From assembly GCF_014189455.1 (NCBI RefSeq), contig NZ_CP050296.1:6692001-6756000 (forward strand): a DNA stretch of 64,000 nucleotides, read 5' to 3'. This stretch comes from Mesorhizobium huakuii (GTDB taxonomy: Bacteria; Pseudomonadota; Alphaproteobacteria; Rhizobiales; Rhizobiaceae). Made by a program: the position numbers and the translations under genes. Positions 20,365 to 28,706 of this stretch are shown here, in pieces (within the stretch, counting starts at the first letter, position 1; each line of letters opens with the position of its first letter). The notes below the pieces were generated by a model, which searched no databases, was not told where the DNA came from, and saw nothing but the letters and a program-made list of their open reading frames with translations.

Positions 20365-21113
20365 ATGCAGTGGCTGGATAGCGTGGCGGGCCCTGGTTAT
20401 GCGGCGGCACTCCTGTGGACCTTCGCGGCGCTGATCCTGTTGGTCATCGTGCTCGTCATCATCAGGCTCGTGCGCAACCTGACATTCGGCACGTTTGTCG
20501 CGGGTGGCCGGAACCGCAAGACCCGGCTCGCGGTCATGGACGCCACCGCCGTCGACAGCCATCGCCGGCTGGTGCTGGTGCGCCGCGACGACATCGAGCA
20601 TCTGCTTCTCATCGGCGGCCCGACCGATGTCGTTGTCGAACGCGACATACGCCTTGCCGCGCCACGCCGTCCGGCGCTGACCGGAGATGGCGGCCTGCAG
20701 CCTGTCCCGGCCACCGCGCCCCGGCGGCAAAACCGCGGCCGCCTCAGCCGGCTCCCGCACCGGCACGACCGGCACCGCAGCCGGCCGCGGCGGCGGCGCC
20801 TGCCCGCCCGCGCCCGGCAGCGCCACCACCAGCGCCTGCGCCCGCACCGAAACCGGTGGCGCAAACCTATCAGTCGACCAACGTCACGCCGCTGCCTGCT
20901 TACGGCTCCGCCAACGCCAATGCCATCAGGCACGCGCCACTGCCGCCGCCAAGGCAGGAGAGCATCGACGACGCGCTGATGAAGGACCTGGAGGTTTCGC
21001 TCGACCAGCCGCGCTCCGGCGGCCCGGTCGGCAAACCGGCAGCCAAGGCGCCGCAGTCGCTCGACGATGAAATGACCAAGCTTCTGGGCGAACTTTCAAG
21101 CCAGAAGAGATGA
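20365..21113 (+). CDS. FliO-like flagellar biosynthesis / membrane protein (frameshifted)
   Basis: The N-terminus has one membrane helix (YAAALLWTFAALILLVIVLVIIRLV) followed by a FliO/MopB-like cytoplasmic domain: GRNRKTRLAVMDATAVDSHRRLVLVRRDDIEHLLLIGGPTDVVVE. FliO helps assemble the flagellar export gate; no other flagellar genes are nearby, so the role is tentative. A missing base in the CCCC run at 20719-20722 splits the gene. Restoring it joins this domain to a Pro/Ala-rich linker and a C-terminal part (QESIDDALMKDLEVSLDQP, LDDEMTKLLGELSSQKR) that ends at 21113. The rebuilt length is about 249 residues. Confidence 0.7.
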
Positions 21114-21164
21114 TTGGCGCCCGATACGCTTCCGCGTGACGCAATGGATTTGTCACGCACTATC

Positions 21165-21197
21165 AAAAATGGCCGGAAAACCCGGCCATTTTTTTGA
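21165..21197. terminator. Bidirectional Rho-independent terminator
   Basis: Stem AAAAATGGCCGG / CCGGCCATTTTT with a 5-base loop and seven T's on the plus strand (and A-rich on the other side, giving U's for the minus strand). It lies between the convergent FliO-like gene (ends 21113) and dksA (ends 21246), so it serves both. Confidence 0.9.
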
Positions 21198-21245
21198 TAA
21201 CAACTTCACTGCAACTGCCCTGAGATGCGGCCCAGAAGCAATCCG

Positions 21246-21662
21246 TCAGTCGTCGCGATAGACTTTTTCGCGGCGCTCATGCCGTTCCTGCGCTTCGATC
21301 GACAAGGTGGCGATCGGGCGGGCGTCGAGCCGCTTCAGCGCGATCGGCTCGCCAGTTTCCTCGCAATAGCCGTAAGTGCCTTCATCGATGCGCTGCAGCG
21401 CCGAATCGATCTTTGAGATGAGCTTTCGCTGACGATCGCGAGCCCTGAGCTCGATGGCGCGGTCCGTTTCCGAAGAGGCGCGATCCGCGAGATCGGGGTG
21501 GTTGGCGTTTTCCTGCTGCAGGATTTCGAGAGTTTCGCGCGCTTCGCGCAGTATGTCATTTTTCCAGGTGACGAGCTTTAGGCGGAAGTAGGATTTCTGC
21601 CGTTCGTTCATGAACGGCTCGTCTTCGGAGGGTACGTAATCGGCGGTAACGATGTCGTTCAT
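21246..21662 (-). CDS. dksA: RNA polymerase-binding transcription factor DksA
   Basis: Works with ppGpp at the RNA polymerase secondary channel to adjust rRNA and amino-acid promoters. 138 residues: a coiled-coil hairpin from KLVTWKNDILREARETLEIL to DRAIELRARDRQRKLISKIDSAL, then the degenerate zinc-finger region GTYGYCEETGEPIALKRLDARPIATLSIEAQERHE. Only one (Cys100) of the four zinc-binding cysteines is kept, so this is a zinc-poor form as seen in many alphaproteobacteria. The ATG at 21662 gives the normal family start; the 101 extra upstream residues are not homologous. Confidence 0.92.
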   Translation of the reverse strand: MNDIVTADYVPSEDEPFMNERQKSYFRLKLVTWKNDILREARETLEILQQENANHPDLADRASSETDRAIELRARDRQRKLISKIDSALQRIDEGTYGYCEETGEPIALKRLDARPIATLSIEAQERHERREKVYRDD

Positions 21663-21938
21663 TCGACTCACCCAAACAGCCCCAAATTTGGCGCCTATAT
21701 ATTCGCCGCCAGACGCCTGCACAAGCGCAATCGGCCACCGAGTCACGCATTTGTTAAAGCACCCTTGCGGCGCTGGTCGGAGCGGGATGCCTCTGATTCG
21801 ACGGAGAAAGTGCCCTCGACCCTTTGCCAACCTGCCTCGTGCGTGATCCATTGCCCGGGGAACACGCACCATTGTGCGCCACGCGCTTCTTATGGCTAAT
21901 CGCGTATGGCTTCGGCTTTCGACATCATTGGAGGTTGG

Positions 21939-22442
21939 GTGAGCAGGCTCTATCTGTTGCGACACGCCAAGGCTGGCTGGGCGCTGCCCGGCATGCGCGA
22001 TTTCGATCGACCGCTTGACGCATCCGGTCGCGCCGATGCCGAGATGATGGGCGCCGCCATGCGCTCACGCGGCTATGTCCCCGACCTGACATTGTGCTCC
22101 AATGCCAAGCGCGCCAAGGAAACGCTCGAAGGCCTGGCCGGCCAGACCGATACCGGCAAGGTCCTGTTTTTCGACACGCTCTACAGCGAAGACGCGGCCG
22201 GTTATCTTCGTCTTATCCGGGAGCATGGCGGGCCGGGTTCACTGCTGGTCATCGGCCACAACCCGATGACGGAGGATCTTGCCATGGCGGTTTCGGGCGA
22301 CGGCGACGAGACGGCACGTGCCACACTCAATCATGGCTTCCCGACCTCGGGCCTGGCGGTCGTGCGTTTCCTGGACGATCTGGCGAAAGCCGCCCAGGAA
22401 GCGGGTTATCTCGAAGCGTTTCTGACGCCGGCCGATCTTTGA
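21939..22442 (+). CDS. sixA: SixA-type phosphohistidine phosphatase
   Basis: Histidine phosphatase superfamily (phosphoglycerate-mutase fold) protein of about 167 residues. The catalytic RHG-like motif is LYLLRHAKAGW, the second His lies in VIGHNPMTEDLA, and acidic and Arg partners (LTLCSNAKRAKETLEG) are present. SixA removes phosphate from Hpt proteins; an orphan Hpt protein is encoded at 36981-37349, but a functional link is only a guess. GTG 21939 is chosen because GGAGG precedes it; an in-frame ATG 33 bases earlier is an alternative. Confidence 0.8.
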   Translation: MSRLYLLRHAKAGWALPGMRDFDRPLDASGRADAEMMGAAMRSRGYVPDLTLCSNAKRAKETLEGLAGQTDTGKVLFFDTLYSEDAAGYLRLIREHGGPGSLLVIGHNPMTEDLAMAVSGDGDETARATLNHGFPTSGLAVVRFLDDLAKAAQEAGYLEAFLTPADL

Positions 22443-22517
22443 TACCGGTGCCGGCGCCATTTCAAAGCCGGGTTCCAACGCCTATATCGGACGGACCGAG
22501 GCCCGAGAGATCACATT

Positions 22518-23993
22518 TTGGCATCATCGCTGACCACCTTCACCGACGAGGCAAGAATTGCCCTCGATACGCTGTCGGGACGCGCCACCGGGCTTTTTTC
22601 TCCGTCGCTGCGGTTGGGCGTTACAGGCCTTTCGCGCGCGGGCAAGACGGTGTTCATCTCCGCGCTGGTCCACAATCTGATCCACGGCGGGCGCCTGCCG
22701 CTATTCGAGGCGCAGAAATCCGGGCGCATCGCGCGCGCCTTCCTCGAAGAGCAGCCTGACGACGCCGTACCGCGTTTCCAGTACGAGGACCACATCGCCG
22801 CCTTGGTCAACGACCGTGCCTGGCCCGATCCGACGCGCGCCATCTCGGAACTGCGGCTGACCATCGAATATGAATCGGCCTCCGGCTGGAGCCGCATGTT
22901 CTCGTCAGGCAAACTGTCGGTCGACATCGTCGACTATCCCGGCGAATGGCTGCTCGACCTGCCGCTGCTCGGCAAATCCTTCGCCGATTTTTCATGCGAG
23001 GCCATCGACATGGCCGCTCTGCCGGTGCGCGAGGATCTTTCGCGGGCCTGGCGGGCGATCTCGGCGGAAATCGACCCGAATGCCGACGCCGACGAAATGA
23101 CGGCGCGCCGCCTGGCCGAAAGCTTCGCCGCCTATCTCAAGGCCTGCAAGCTCGACGAACGCGCGCTTTCGACCTTGCCGCCCGGCCGTTTCCTCATGCC
23201 TGGCGATCTCGAGGGCTCCCCCGCGCTGACCTTCGCGCCGCTGGCCGGCCTCGACAGGCGTCCGCGCCCGGGATCGCTGCACGCCATGATGGAAAGGCGC
23301 TACGAGGCCTACAAGACGCATGTCGTCAAACCCTTCTTCCGCGAACACATCACCCGCCTGGACCGCCAGATCGTGCTGATCGATGCCATGCAGGCGCTGA
23401 ACGCCGGCCCCGGCGCCATGGCCGACCTCGAGCGCGCCGTGACCGAGATCCTCAGCTGTTTCCGCCCCGGCCGGGGCAGCTTCCTCACCGACCTGTTTTC
23501 GCGGCGCATCGATCGCATACTGGTCGCCGCGACCAAGGCCGACCACCTGCACCACGAAAGCCATGACCGGTTGCAGGCCATCGTGCGGCGGCTGGCCGAC
23601 CGCGCCGTGGCGCGGGCGAATTTCACCGGCGCCGACGTCGATGTGGTCGCCATGGCGGCGGTGCGGGCGACCCGCGAAGGCACGGTCAAGCAGGGCCGCG
23701 AGACCTTGCCCGTCATCATCGGCACGCCGATCGCCGGCGAGAGGATCAACGGCGAAACGTTTGATGGAAAGACCGAAACTGCCATATTTCCCGGCGACTT
23801 ACCGGACAAGATTGATGCGGTGTTCGACATCTCCGGCCCGGACCACCGGCAGGATTCCGAGGACCCGGCAATCCGCTTTGTCCGATTCCGTCCGCCAAAA
23901 CTCGAACGCACGGCCGAAGGCGTCACGCTGTCTTTGCCGCATATCAGGCTCGACCGCGCCTTGCAGTTCCTGATCGGAGACCATCTGGCATGA
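22518..23993 (+). CDS. ycjX: YcjX-family P-loop protein (DUF463)
   Basis: A 491-residue GTPase-like protein. A Walker A motif LGVTGLSRAGKTVFI is at about residues 34-48, VDIVDYPGEWLLDLPLL gives the DxxG-type strand, and VAATKADHLHHESHDRL is the (N/T)KxD-type specificity loop. YcjX is linked with stress-induced YcjF and its exact role is unknown. Translation probably starts at TTG 22518 after GAGAGA. It overlaps the next gene by four bases (ATGA), the standard ycjX-ycjF pairing. Confidence 0.85.
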   Translation: MASSLTTFTDEARIALDTLSGRATGLFSPSLRLGVTGLSRAGKTVFISALVHNLIHGGRLPLFEAQKSGRIARAFLEEQPDDAVPRFQYEDHIAALVNDRAWPDPTRAISELRLTIEYESASGWSRMFSSGKLSVDIVDYPGEWLLDLPLLGKSFADFSCEAIDMAALPVREDLSRAWRAISAEIDPNADADEMTARRLAESFAAYLKACKLDERALSTLPPGRFLMPGDLEGSPALTFAPLAGLDRRPRPGSLHAMMERRYEAYKTHVVKPFFREHITRLDRQIVLIDAMQALNAGPGAMADLERAVTEILSCFRPGRGSFLTDLFSRRIDRILVAATKADHLHHESHDRLQAIVRRLADRAVARANFTGADVDVVAMAAVRATREGTVKQGRETLPVIIGTPIAGERINGETFDGKTETAIFPGDLPDKIDAVFDISGPDHRQDSEDPAIRFVRFRPPKLERTAEGVTLSLPHIRLDRALQFLIGDHLA

Positions 23994-25075
23994 CCCTGCC
24001 CCGCAAGCCGGCGGCCTTCCGCATCGAGTCGGAAGCCGCGCCAACACAAGAGGCGCCAAAGGCGCGCCAGGCCGAGCTCTCGCGCAAACCCCGCGTGATG
24101 AAGACCGATGTCGCGCTGGTCATACCGGCGGAAGTCGACGTTTTCGACGAGCCCGACATAATTGCCGCCGAACCGCCGCCGGCGATCGCCCCCAGAAAGC
24201 GCTCGCTATTCGGCAGCATCTTCTTCGGCGCCATCGGCGTGCTGGTTTCGCTGGCCGTCGGCTTGTGGACCGACCAACTGATCCGCGACCTCTTCGCCCG
24301 TGCCGAATGGCTGGGCTGGCTGGCCGCCGGCATGGCCGCTATCGCATTGCTGGCGCTTCTGGTGATCCTGATTCGCGAATTCCTGGCGATCGCCCGCCTT
24401 GCCGAAGTCGAAAAACTGCAAAAACGCGCGCTCGACGCCATCGCCCGCGACGATCCCAAGGCGGCACGATCGGTGGTCGACGAGCTTTCGGCTTTCGTCG
24501 CGGCCAAGCCGGAAACCGCAGCAGGCCGGCGGGCGCTGGCCGAACTGCGCGGCGAAATCATCGACGGCGGCAATCTGGTGCGCCTGGCTGAAGCGGAGAT
24601 TCTCGGCCCTCTGGACGCGAGAGCCAAGGTGATGATTCTCGAGGCCGCCAAACGCGTCTCGCTGGTGACGGCGGTCAGCCCGCGCGCGCTCGTCGATGTC
24701 GCCTATGTCGTGTTCGAGGCCGGACGCCTCATCCGCCGTCTCTCGGAACTCTATGGCGGACGCCCGGGAACGCTGGGTTTCTTCCGCCTGGCGCGCAGCG
24801 TGCTGGCGCATCTGGCGGTCACCGGTTCGATCGCCGTCGGCGACAGTTTCGTCCAGCAGATCGTCGGCCACGGCCTGGCGGCACGGCTTTCGGCAAAACT
24901 TGGCGAGGGCGTCGTCAACGGCATGATGACGGCGCGCATCGGCATCGCGGCGATGGAAACGGCGCGCCCCCTGCCCTTCAGCGCCGCGAAGCGCCCGGGA
25001 CTGGGCGATTTCCTCTCGGCACTGACATCGTTTGCCACGAAGAAGGACACCGAGACGCCCGGCCCCGGCAAATAG
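23990..25075 (+). CDS. ycjF: YcjF-family inner-membrane protein (UPF0283 / DUF697)
   Basis: 361 residues. After a basic, proline-containing N-terminal 70 residues, two membrane helices are visible (IFFGAIGVLVSLAVGLWTDQLI and LGWLAAGMAAIALLALLVILI). A helical domain then carries the DUF697 pattern near AKRVSLVTAVSPRALVDVAYVVFEAGRLIRRLSELYGGRPG, ending with the conserved GEGVVNGMMTARIGIAAMETARPLPF. The function is unknown, and the protein is always found with YcjX. Start overlap with ycjX indicates translational coupling. Confidence 0.88.
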   Translation: MTLPRKPAAFRIESEAAPTQEAPKARQAELSRKPRVMKTDVALVIPAEVDVFDEPDIIAAEPPPAIAPRKRSLFGSIFFGAIGVLVSLAVGLWTDQLIRDLFARAEWLGWLAAGMAAIALLALLVILIREFLAIARLAEVEKLQKRALDAIARDDPKAARSVVDELSAFVAAKPETAAGRRALAELRGEIIDGGNLVRLAEAEILGPLDARAKVMILEAAKRVSLVTAVSPRALVDVAYVVFEAGRLIRRLSELYGGRPGTLGFFRLARSVLAHLAVTGSIAVGDSFVQQIVGHGLAARLSAKLGEGVVNGMMTARIGIAAMETARPLPFSAAKRPGLGDFLSALTSFATKKDTETPGPGK

Positions 25076-25198
25076 CGTTTTGCTCTTCGAGACGGTGAAT
25101 GGATCGCGGTTTCGAGGCCCCTCAGTGACGAAGCATTAACCAATCTTCTTCATGGTCAGACCGGTTCCAAACAGCCTCTTTGTTGCCGGGTGTCGTCG

Positions 25199-25750
25199 AT
25201 GAAAAGCGTAATTCTGTCCAGCGTCCTTCCCCTGGCCGTCGCGATCACAACAGTCGTCGGTGTCGCCTCGGGAGCTTCCGCTACAGAGCCGGACAAGCAG
25301 TTCTTCCAGTCGGCCGAAGGCAAATGGGTTGGCCCGGGCGAAATCGTCGCCGGCAAGTACAAGGGCACGAAATTCAACTGCAGCTTCACCGGCTCGACGC
25401 CGGACGGCAAGATGGGCATGACGCTCGACGGCGGCTGCCGGGTCGGCATGTTCACCCAGCAGATGTCGGCCAAGATCGAGCGCAAGGGCCGCGATTACAA
25501 AGGTTCCTTCATGGGTGGCGCGGACGGTGCCGGCCTCGACATCATCGGCGGCAACGTTGTCGATGCCCGCAAAGTGGTCTTCACCATCAACCGCAACCAG
25601 TTGCGCGGAGTCATGCAGGCCCGTATTCCCGACGACAATTCGATGACCGTGACGGTTGCCGTGCGTGTCCAGGACCAGCTGGTGCCGGTCATCGGCATGA
25701 GCTTGAAGCGCGTCGATGCCGTCGAAGTCGGCTCCATCACGCCGAACTGA
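25199..25750 (+). CDS. Exported protein of unknown function
   Basis: 183 residues with a Sec signal peptide (MKSVILSSVLPLAVAITTVVGVASGASA). The mature domain is beta-rich with two cysteines, one in FNCSFTGSTPDG and one in GGCRVGMF, a pattern of small periplasmic proteins in rhizobia. No family assigned. The ATG at 25199 is nearer to a normal signal peptide start than a GTG nine bases earlier; neither has a strong binding site. It is followed by a convergent lipoprotein-like gene whose terminator lies between them. Confidence 0.65.
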   Translation: MKSVILSSVLPLAVAITTVVGVASGASATEPDKQFFQSAEGKWVGPGEIVAGKYKGTKFNCSFTGSTPDGKMGMTLDGGCRVGMFTQQMSAKIERKGRDYKGSFMGGADGAGLDIIGGNVVDARKVVFTINRNQLRGVMQARIPDDNSMTVTVAVRVQDQLVPVIGMSLKRVDAVEVGSITPN

Positions 25751-25783
25751 GCGCCTATCGCGCTCTACCCCTGACACATCCCC

Positions 25784-25820
25784 AAAAGCAAAGAGGCGGC
25801 AGCCCATCGCTACCGCCTCC
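25784..25820 (-). terminator. Terminator of the small lipoprotein-like gene
   Basis: On the minus strand a GAGGCGGTAGC ... GGCTGCCGCCTC stem with a short loop (one G-U pair) is followed by TTTGCTTTT. It lies 23-59 bases past the stop codon at 25843. Confidence 0.75.
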
Positions 25821-25842
25821 CTGAACCAGTCGAATCAGGCGC

Positions 25843-26109
25843 TTAGCCCTTGATGGCGGCCGTCACCTCGTCATACGCCTTGCAGGCGTCGGCGAGCGTC
25901 GTGGCGCCCTGGTACTTGGTTGTCACCGCCTGGACCTTGGCGGTCAGGTCAGCTGCCTTGGACGGATCCTTGGTGATCGCTTCCTGCAGCGCGGCAGCCA
26001 TGTCCTGCGCCTTCTTGGTCGCGATCTCGGCCGTGCATTCAGGTGCCTTCGAACAGGCCGAACCGGCAAGCACCGCCAGGCCGACGGCAACAAGCAAAAA
26101 CTTCTTCAT
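25843..26109 (-). CDS. Small exported, possibly lipoprotein, 88 residues
   Basis: Begins MKKFLLVAVGLAVLAGSACSK. A hydrophobic leader ends at a cysteine, but the residues before it (GSA) fit the lipobox poorly, so lipidation is uncertain. The mature part is helical and Lys/Ala-rich with two more cysteines (PECTAE and DACKAY). The start at 26109 is chosen because GAGGAG lies nine bases upstream; an ATG nine bases earlier directly abuts that site and cannot use it. Function unknown. Confidence 0.65.
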   Translation of the reverse strand: MKKFLLVAVGLAVLAGSACSKAPECTAEIATKKAQDMAAALQEAITKDPSKAADLTAKVQAVTTKYQGATTLADACKAYDEVTAAIKG

Positions 26110-26288
26110 GTCACTCATCTCCTCAAAAGGGCGCGACTTGATCGTCGCTCACCCTCCAATGGCCGAAGCCGAGCGTCCTTAGCCTTCGATTGTGGCAACA
26201 AGCAACGCGCGCATGGCGTAAACTTGTGTAACGCGCCTGCAATATTGTCTGGGCCGGATTCAGGCTACTGTGTCAGCGGCGGCAAAGT

Positions 26289-27497
26289 TTAGTTGCGCGG
26301 CTGTAGCAGCGCCAGGACGGCCGTCGATGCGGCAAGGATAGCAGTCACGGTCAAAGGCGCTGTAGGGCCATAGGTGTCCACCGCATAGCCGCCGGCAACC
26401 GCGCCGATGGTGATGGCGACCTGAAAAGAGGCGACCATCAGGCTGCCCGCGGCTTCGAGCGCGTCCGGCGCTGCGCGAGACAAATTTGTCGGCAGCACCA
26501 CCGGCGCCATGCCGAAGGCGAAGCCCCACAGCGTAGCGAAGCCAAAGGCAACGCCAATGTGCACGCCCCAAAGCACCAATGCCAGCGCCGCAAACGCCAT
26601 CAATGCGGCGGTAACCACGAGAGCCACGCGGATATTGGCGTCGGCCATGCGGCCACCGGCAATATTGCCGATCACTGCGGCGATGCCAAATCCGAGCAAC
26701 GCCAGGGCAATTGGCCCGGTTGCAAGGAGCGTCACATGTTCGAGAAAGGGACGCACATAGACCGAGCCGGCAAAATGCCCCGTCATCAGCAAAAGAATAG
26801 CAAGCATACCAAGTTGGATGCCACGCCGCCGTGTCAGCCGAAGGACGTCTGCAAGGCTATTGCTCGCCGTTGCAGGCAAAGACGGTAGGCTAAGCAATTG
26901 CAGCAACATGGCAACCACGGCCAGCCCCGCTGTCATGGCCATGGCGCTGCGCCATCCCAGCCAGTCGCTGATCAGCGCACCCATCGACGGTGCCGCAATG
27001 GTGGCGAGCGAGACGCCGAGGGTGACGATAGCCATGCCCCTACCTGTCGCATTGGCGCCAACCAGCCTCGCGACGACGGCGACCGAAAGCGCCCAGAAAG
27101 CGCTGAGAGCGATTCCCAGCCCGGCCCGGCCTAACAACAGCAGCCAGAAATTGGGCGCCAGCGCCGCAAGAATATTGGAAGCGACCGCTAGGGCCATGAG
27201 GCCAACCAGCACCGTCTTGCGGTTCAATCGGCCGATCAGAACATTGCTCAACATGGCCGTCACGGCGCCGACAGAAGCGGTGGCGGTGACGACCTGTCCG
27301 GCCGTTCCCTCGCTGATGCCGAGATCGCGCGCCATTGGCGTCAGCAGACCTGCCGGCAGAAATTCGGCTGAGACCAGGGCAAAGCTGGTGGCCGCCAATG
27401 AAATGACCGCGAACCAGGTGGTTGCGCTCCACGCGGCAGGCGCAGCGGCATCAACGTCTATCGCCGCGTCTTCAAGCTGTAATGTTGTGTCAGTCAC
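26289..27497 (-). CDS. MFS transporter, DHA1 (AraJ/arabinose-efflux) type
   Basis: 402 residues with twelve hydrophobic segments. The motif A loop GRLNRKTVLVG follows segment 2, and segments such as FWALSVAVVARLVGANATGRGMAI are characteristic of DHA1 exporters. The likely role is drug or sugar efflux; the substrate is unknown. Translation begins at GTG 27497. The GGAG ribosome binding site 8 bases upstream lies inside a perfect palindrome (27501-27525). It is downstream of, and on the same strand as, an AraC regulator, 59 bases away. Confidence 0.85.
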   Translation of the reverse strand: MTDTTLQLEDAAIDVDAAAPAAWSATTWFAVISLAATSFALVSAEFLPAGLLTPMARDLGISEGTAGQVVTATASVGAVTAMLSNVLIGRLNRKTVLVGLMALAVASNILAALAPNFWLLLLGRAGLGIALSAFWALSVAVVARLVGANATGRGMAIVTLGVSLATIAAPSMGALISDWLGWRSAMAMTAGLAVVAMLLQLLSLPSLPATASNSLADVLRLTRRRGIQLGMLAILLLMTGHFAGSVYVRPFLEHVTLLATGPIALALLGFGIAAVIGNIAGGRMADANIRVALVVTAALMAFAALALVLWGVHIGVAFGFATLWGFAFGMAPVVLPTNLSRAAPDALEAAGSLMVASFQVAITIGAVAGGYAVDTYGPTAPLTVTAILAASTAVLALLQPRN

Positions 27498-27500
27498 GGA

Positions 27501-27525
27501 AAGATCTCCAAAGTTTGGAGATCTT
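27501..27525 (-). promoter_or_regulatory. 25-bp perfect palindrome covering the MFS gene's ribosome binding site
   Basis: Two 12-base arms (AAGATCTCCAAA / TTTGGAGATCTT) flank one central base. In the mRNA the arm nearer the gene holds the GGAG Shine-Dalgarno, and the other arm can pair with it through UCUCC. It could be an operator for a dimeric regulator in DNA, or a translational shut-off hairpin in RNA, or both. It has no T-run after it, so it is not a classical terminator. Confidence 0.6.
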
Positions 27526-27556
27526 CATAAACGAGTCTTCTCGGATGATATGTATC

Positions 27557-28546
27557 TCAAAATCCGAAATCCATGTCTATTCGTCCGGGATTTGTGCGAC
27601 GCACAACGCCTGGCGAGACATTGGTGATGCGCTTGAAGGCGCGAGCGAAGGACGCCTCGGAATCATAGCCCAAGCGGGTAGCAACCTCGGCCACCGACAA
27701 GCCGTTTTGCCCCAACAACTCGCGGGCAAGCTGCATGCGCAAACGGGCGAGATAGCGTGCAGCACCCTCTCCCAGTATAGCGCTGAAGCGCTCGGCGAAA
27801 ATCGAGCGCGATTGGCCTGCCAGGCTGGCGAGGCTTTCGAGCGTCCAGTTATGGCCGGGGTCTCTGTGCATGGCTGCCAGAGCGCGGCCAATATGGGGGT
27901 CGCGGATGGCAGCGAGCCAACCGGTGGTCGAAGCTCCCGTACAATTGACCCAGCAGCGAATGAGCCGGGCCGTCAGCAAGTCCGCCATACGCGACAAGAT
28001 GGTGGCGCTGCCCATCTGCGGTTGCGCGGCCTCCGCGGTCATGGCCGCCAGCAACGGACCAACCACCGGGTCATTGCCGGCCACGTCGCAACCCTTGATG
28101 ATAGGCGGCATCAGCGTGATCAATGGGTTTAACGCACAGGTGCCTAAGGCCATTGAGCCGCAGAAAAGGGTGCTTGTCGCGCCCGTGCCTTCCCGTACGA
28201 CTTCGCAGACGTTGCTCCCCAACTTGGTTACCCGGCAATCATCGAGCGAGCCGCCTGCAACGTCCGGCGCGCTGGCCAGCCGATGGCCGATGCCTTGCGG
28301 CAGCAGCGCCAGATCGCCATCGCGCAACTCCTGCCAGCCTTGCGCTTCGGTATGGATCCAGCAAGGACCCTGACCGACAAAGTGAAAACGAAGCAGCGAT
28401 TGTTGCGGAAACTCTATGCTCCAAGGATGTCGGAGCTCGCAGCGGCCATAACTGACGCCGCTCAAGCGAAAGTCTTGTAGGACTTCGCTGAGCGCATCCA
28501 TCGGAATATGGGACGGCGGAGACGGCCGGGACGAATGGATAGTCAT
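27557..28546 (-). CDS. AraC-family transcriptional regulator with N-terminal cupin domain
   Basis: 329 residues. The first ~190 residues match the AraC_binding / Cupin_6 sensor type (ALLPQGIGHRL). The two helix-turn-helix units of the AraC DNA-binding domain follow: WTLESLASLAGQSRSIFAERF and LSVAEVATRLGYDSEASFARAFKR, with the terminal SPGVVRR. It probably controls the MFS exporter gene that follows it. The ATG at 28546 is chosen as the first in frame with homology and has only a weak binding site; the 64-residue extension to 28738 overlaps the divergent antiporter's leader. Confidence 0.82.
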   Translation of the reverse strand: MTIHSSRPSPPSHIPMDALSEVLQDFRLSGVSYGRCELRHPWSIEFPQQSLLRFHFVGQGPCWIHTEAQGWQELRDGDLALLPQGIGHRLASAPDVAGGSLDDCRVTKLGSNVCEVVREGTGATSTLFCGSMALGTCALNPLITLMPPIIKGCDVAGNDPVVGPLLAAMTAEAAQPQMGSATILSRMADLLTARLIRCWVNCTGASTTGWLAAIRDPHIGRALAAMHRDPGHNWTLESLASLAGQSRSIFAERFSAILGEGAARYLARLRMQLARELLGQNGLSVAEVATRLGYDSEASFARAFKRITNVSPGVVRRTNPGRIDMDFGF

Positions 28547-28706
28547 CCCGCCGATATAGACACCGATCGTCCGGCAGGCAAGCGGAGACGGTTGTTCCAC
28601 CAGGGGAAACGCTTCAACGGCACCTACCCGTCCTGGCAGGCTCCCCGCCCTTGCCTCCCGCTCCAACTGCATGCAAGGAGTGCTGTCGGACATAGGGACA
28701 AGAGGC

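Noticed and set aside
21921..21941. ATG at 21906 as the sixA start
   Set aside because: No ribosome binding site; the GTG at 21939 has GGAGG and gives the family-standard beginning. The longer start remains possible.
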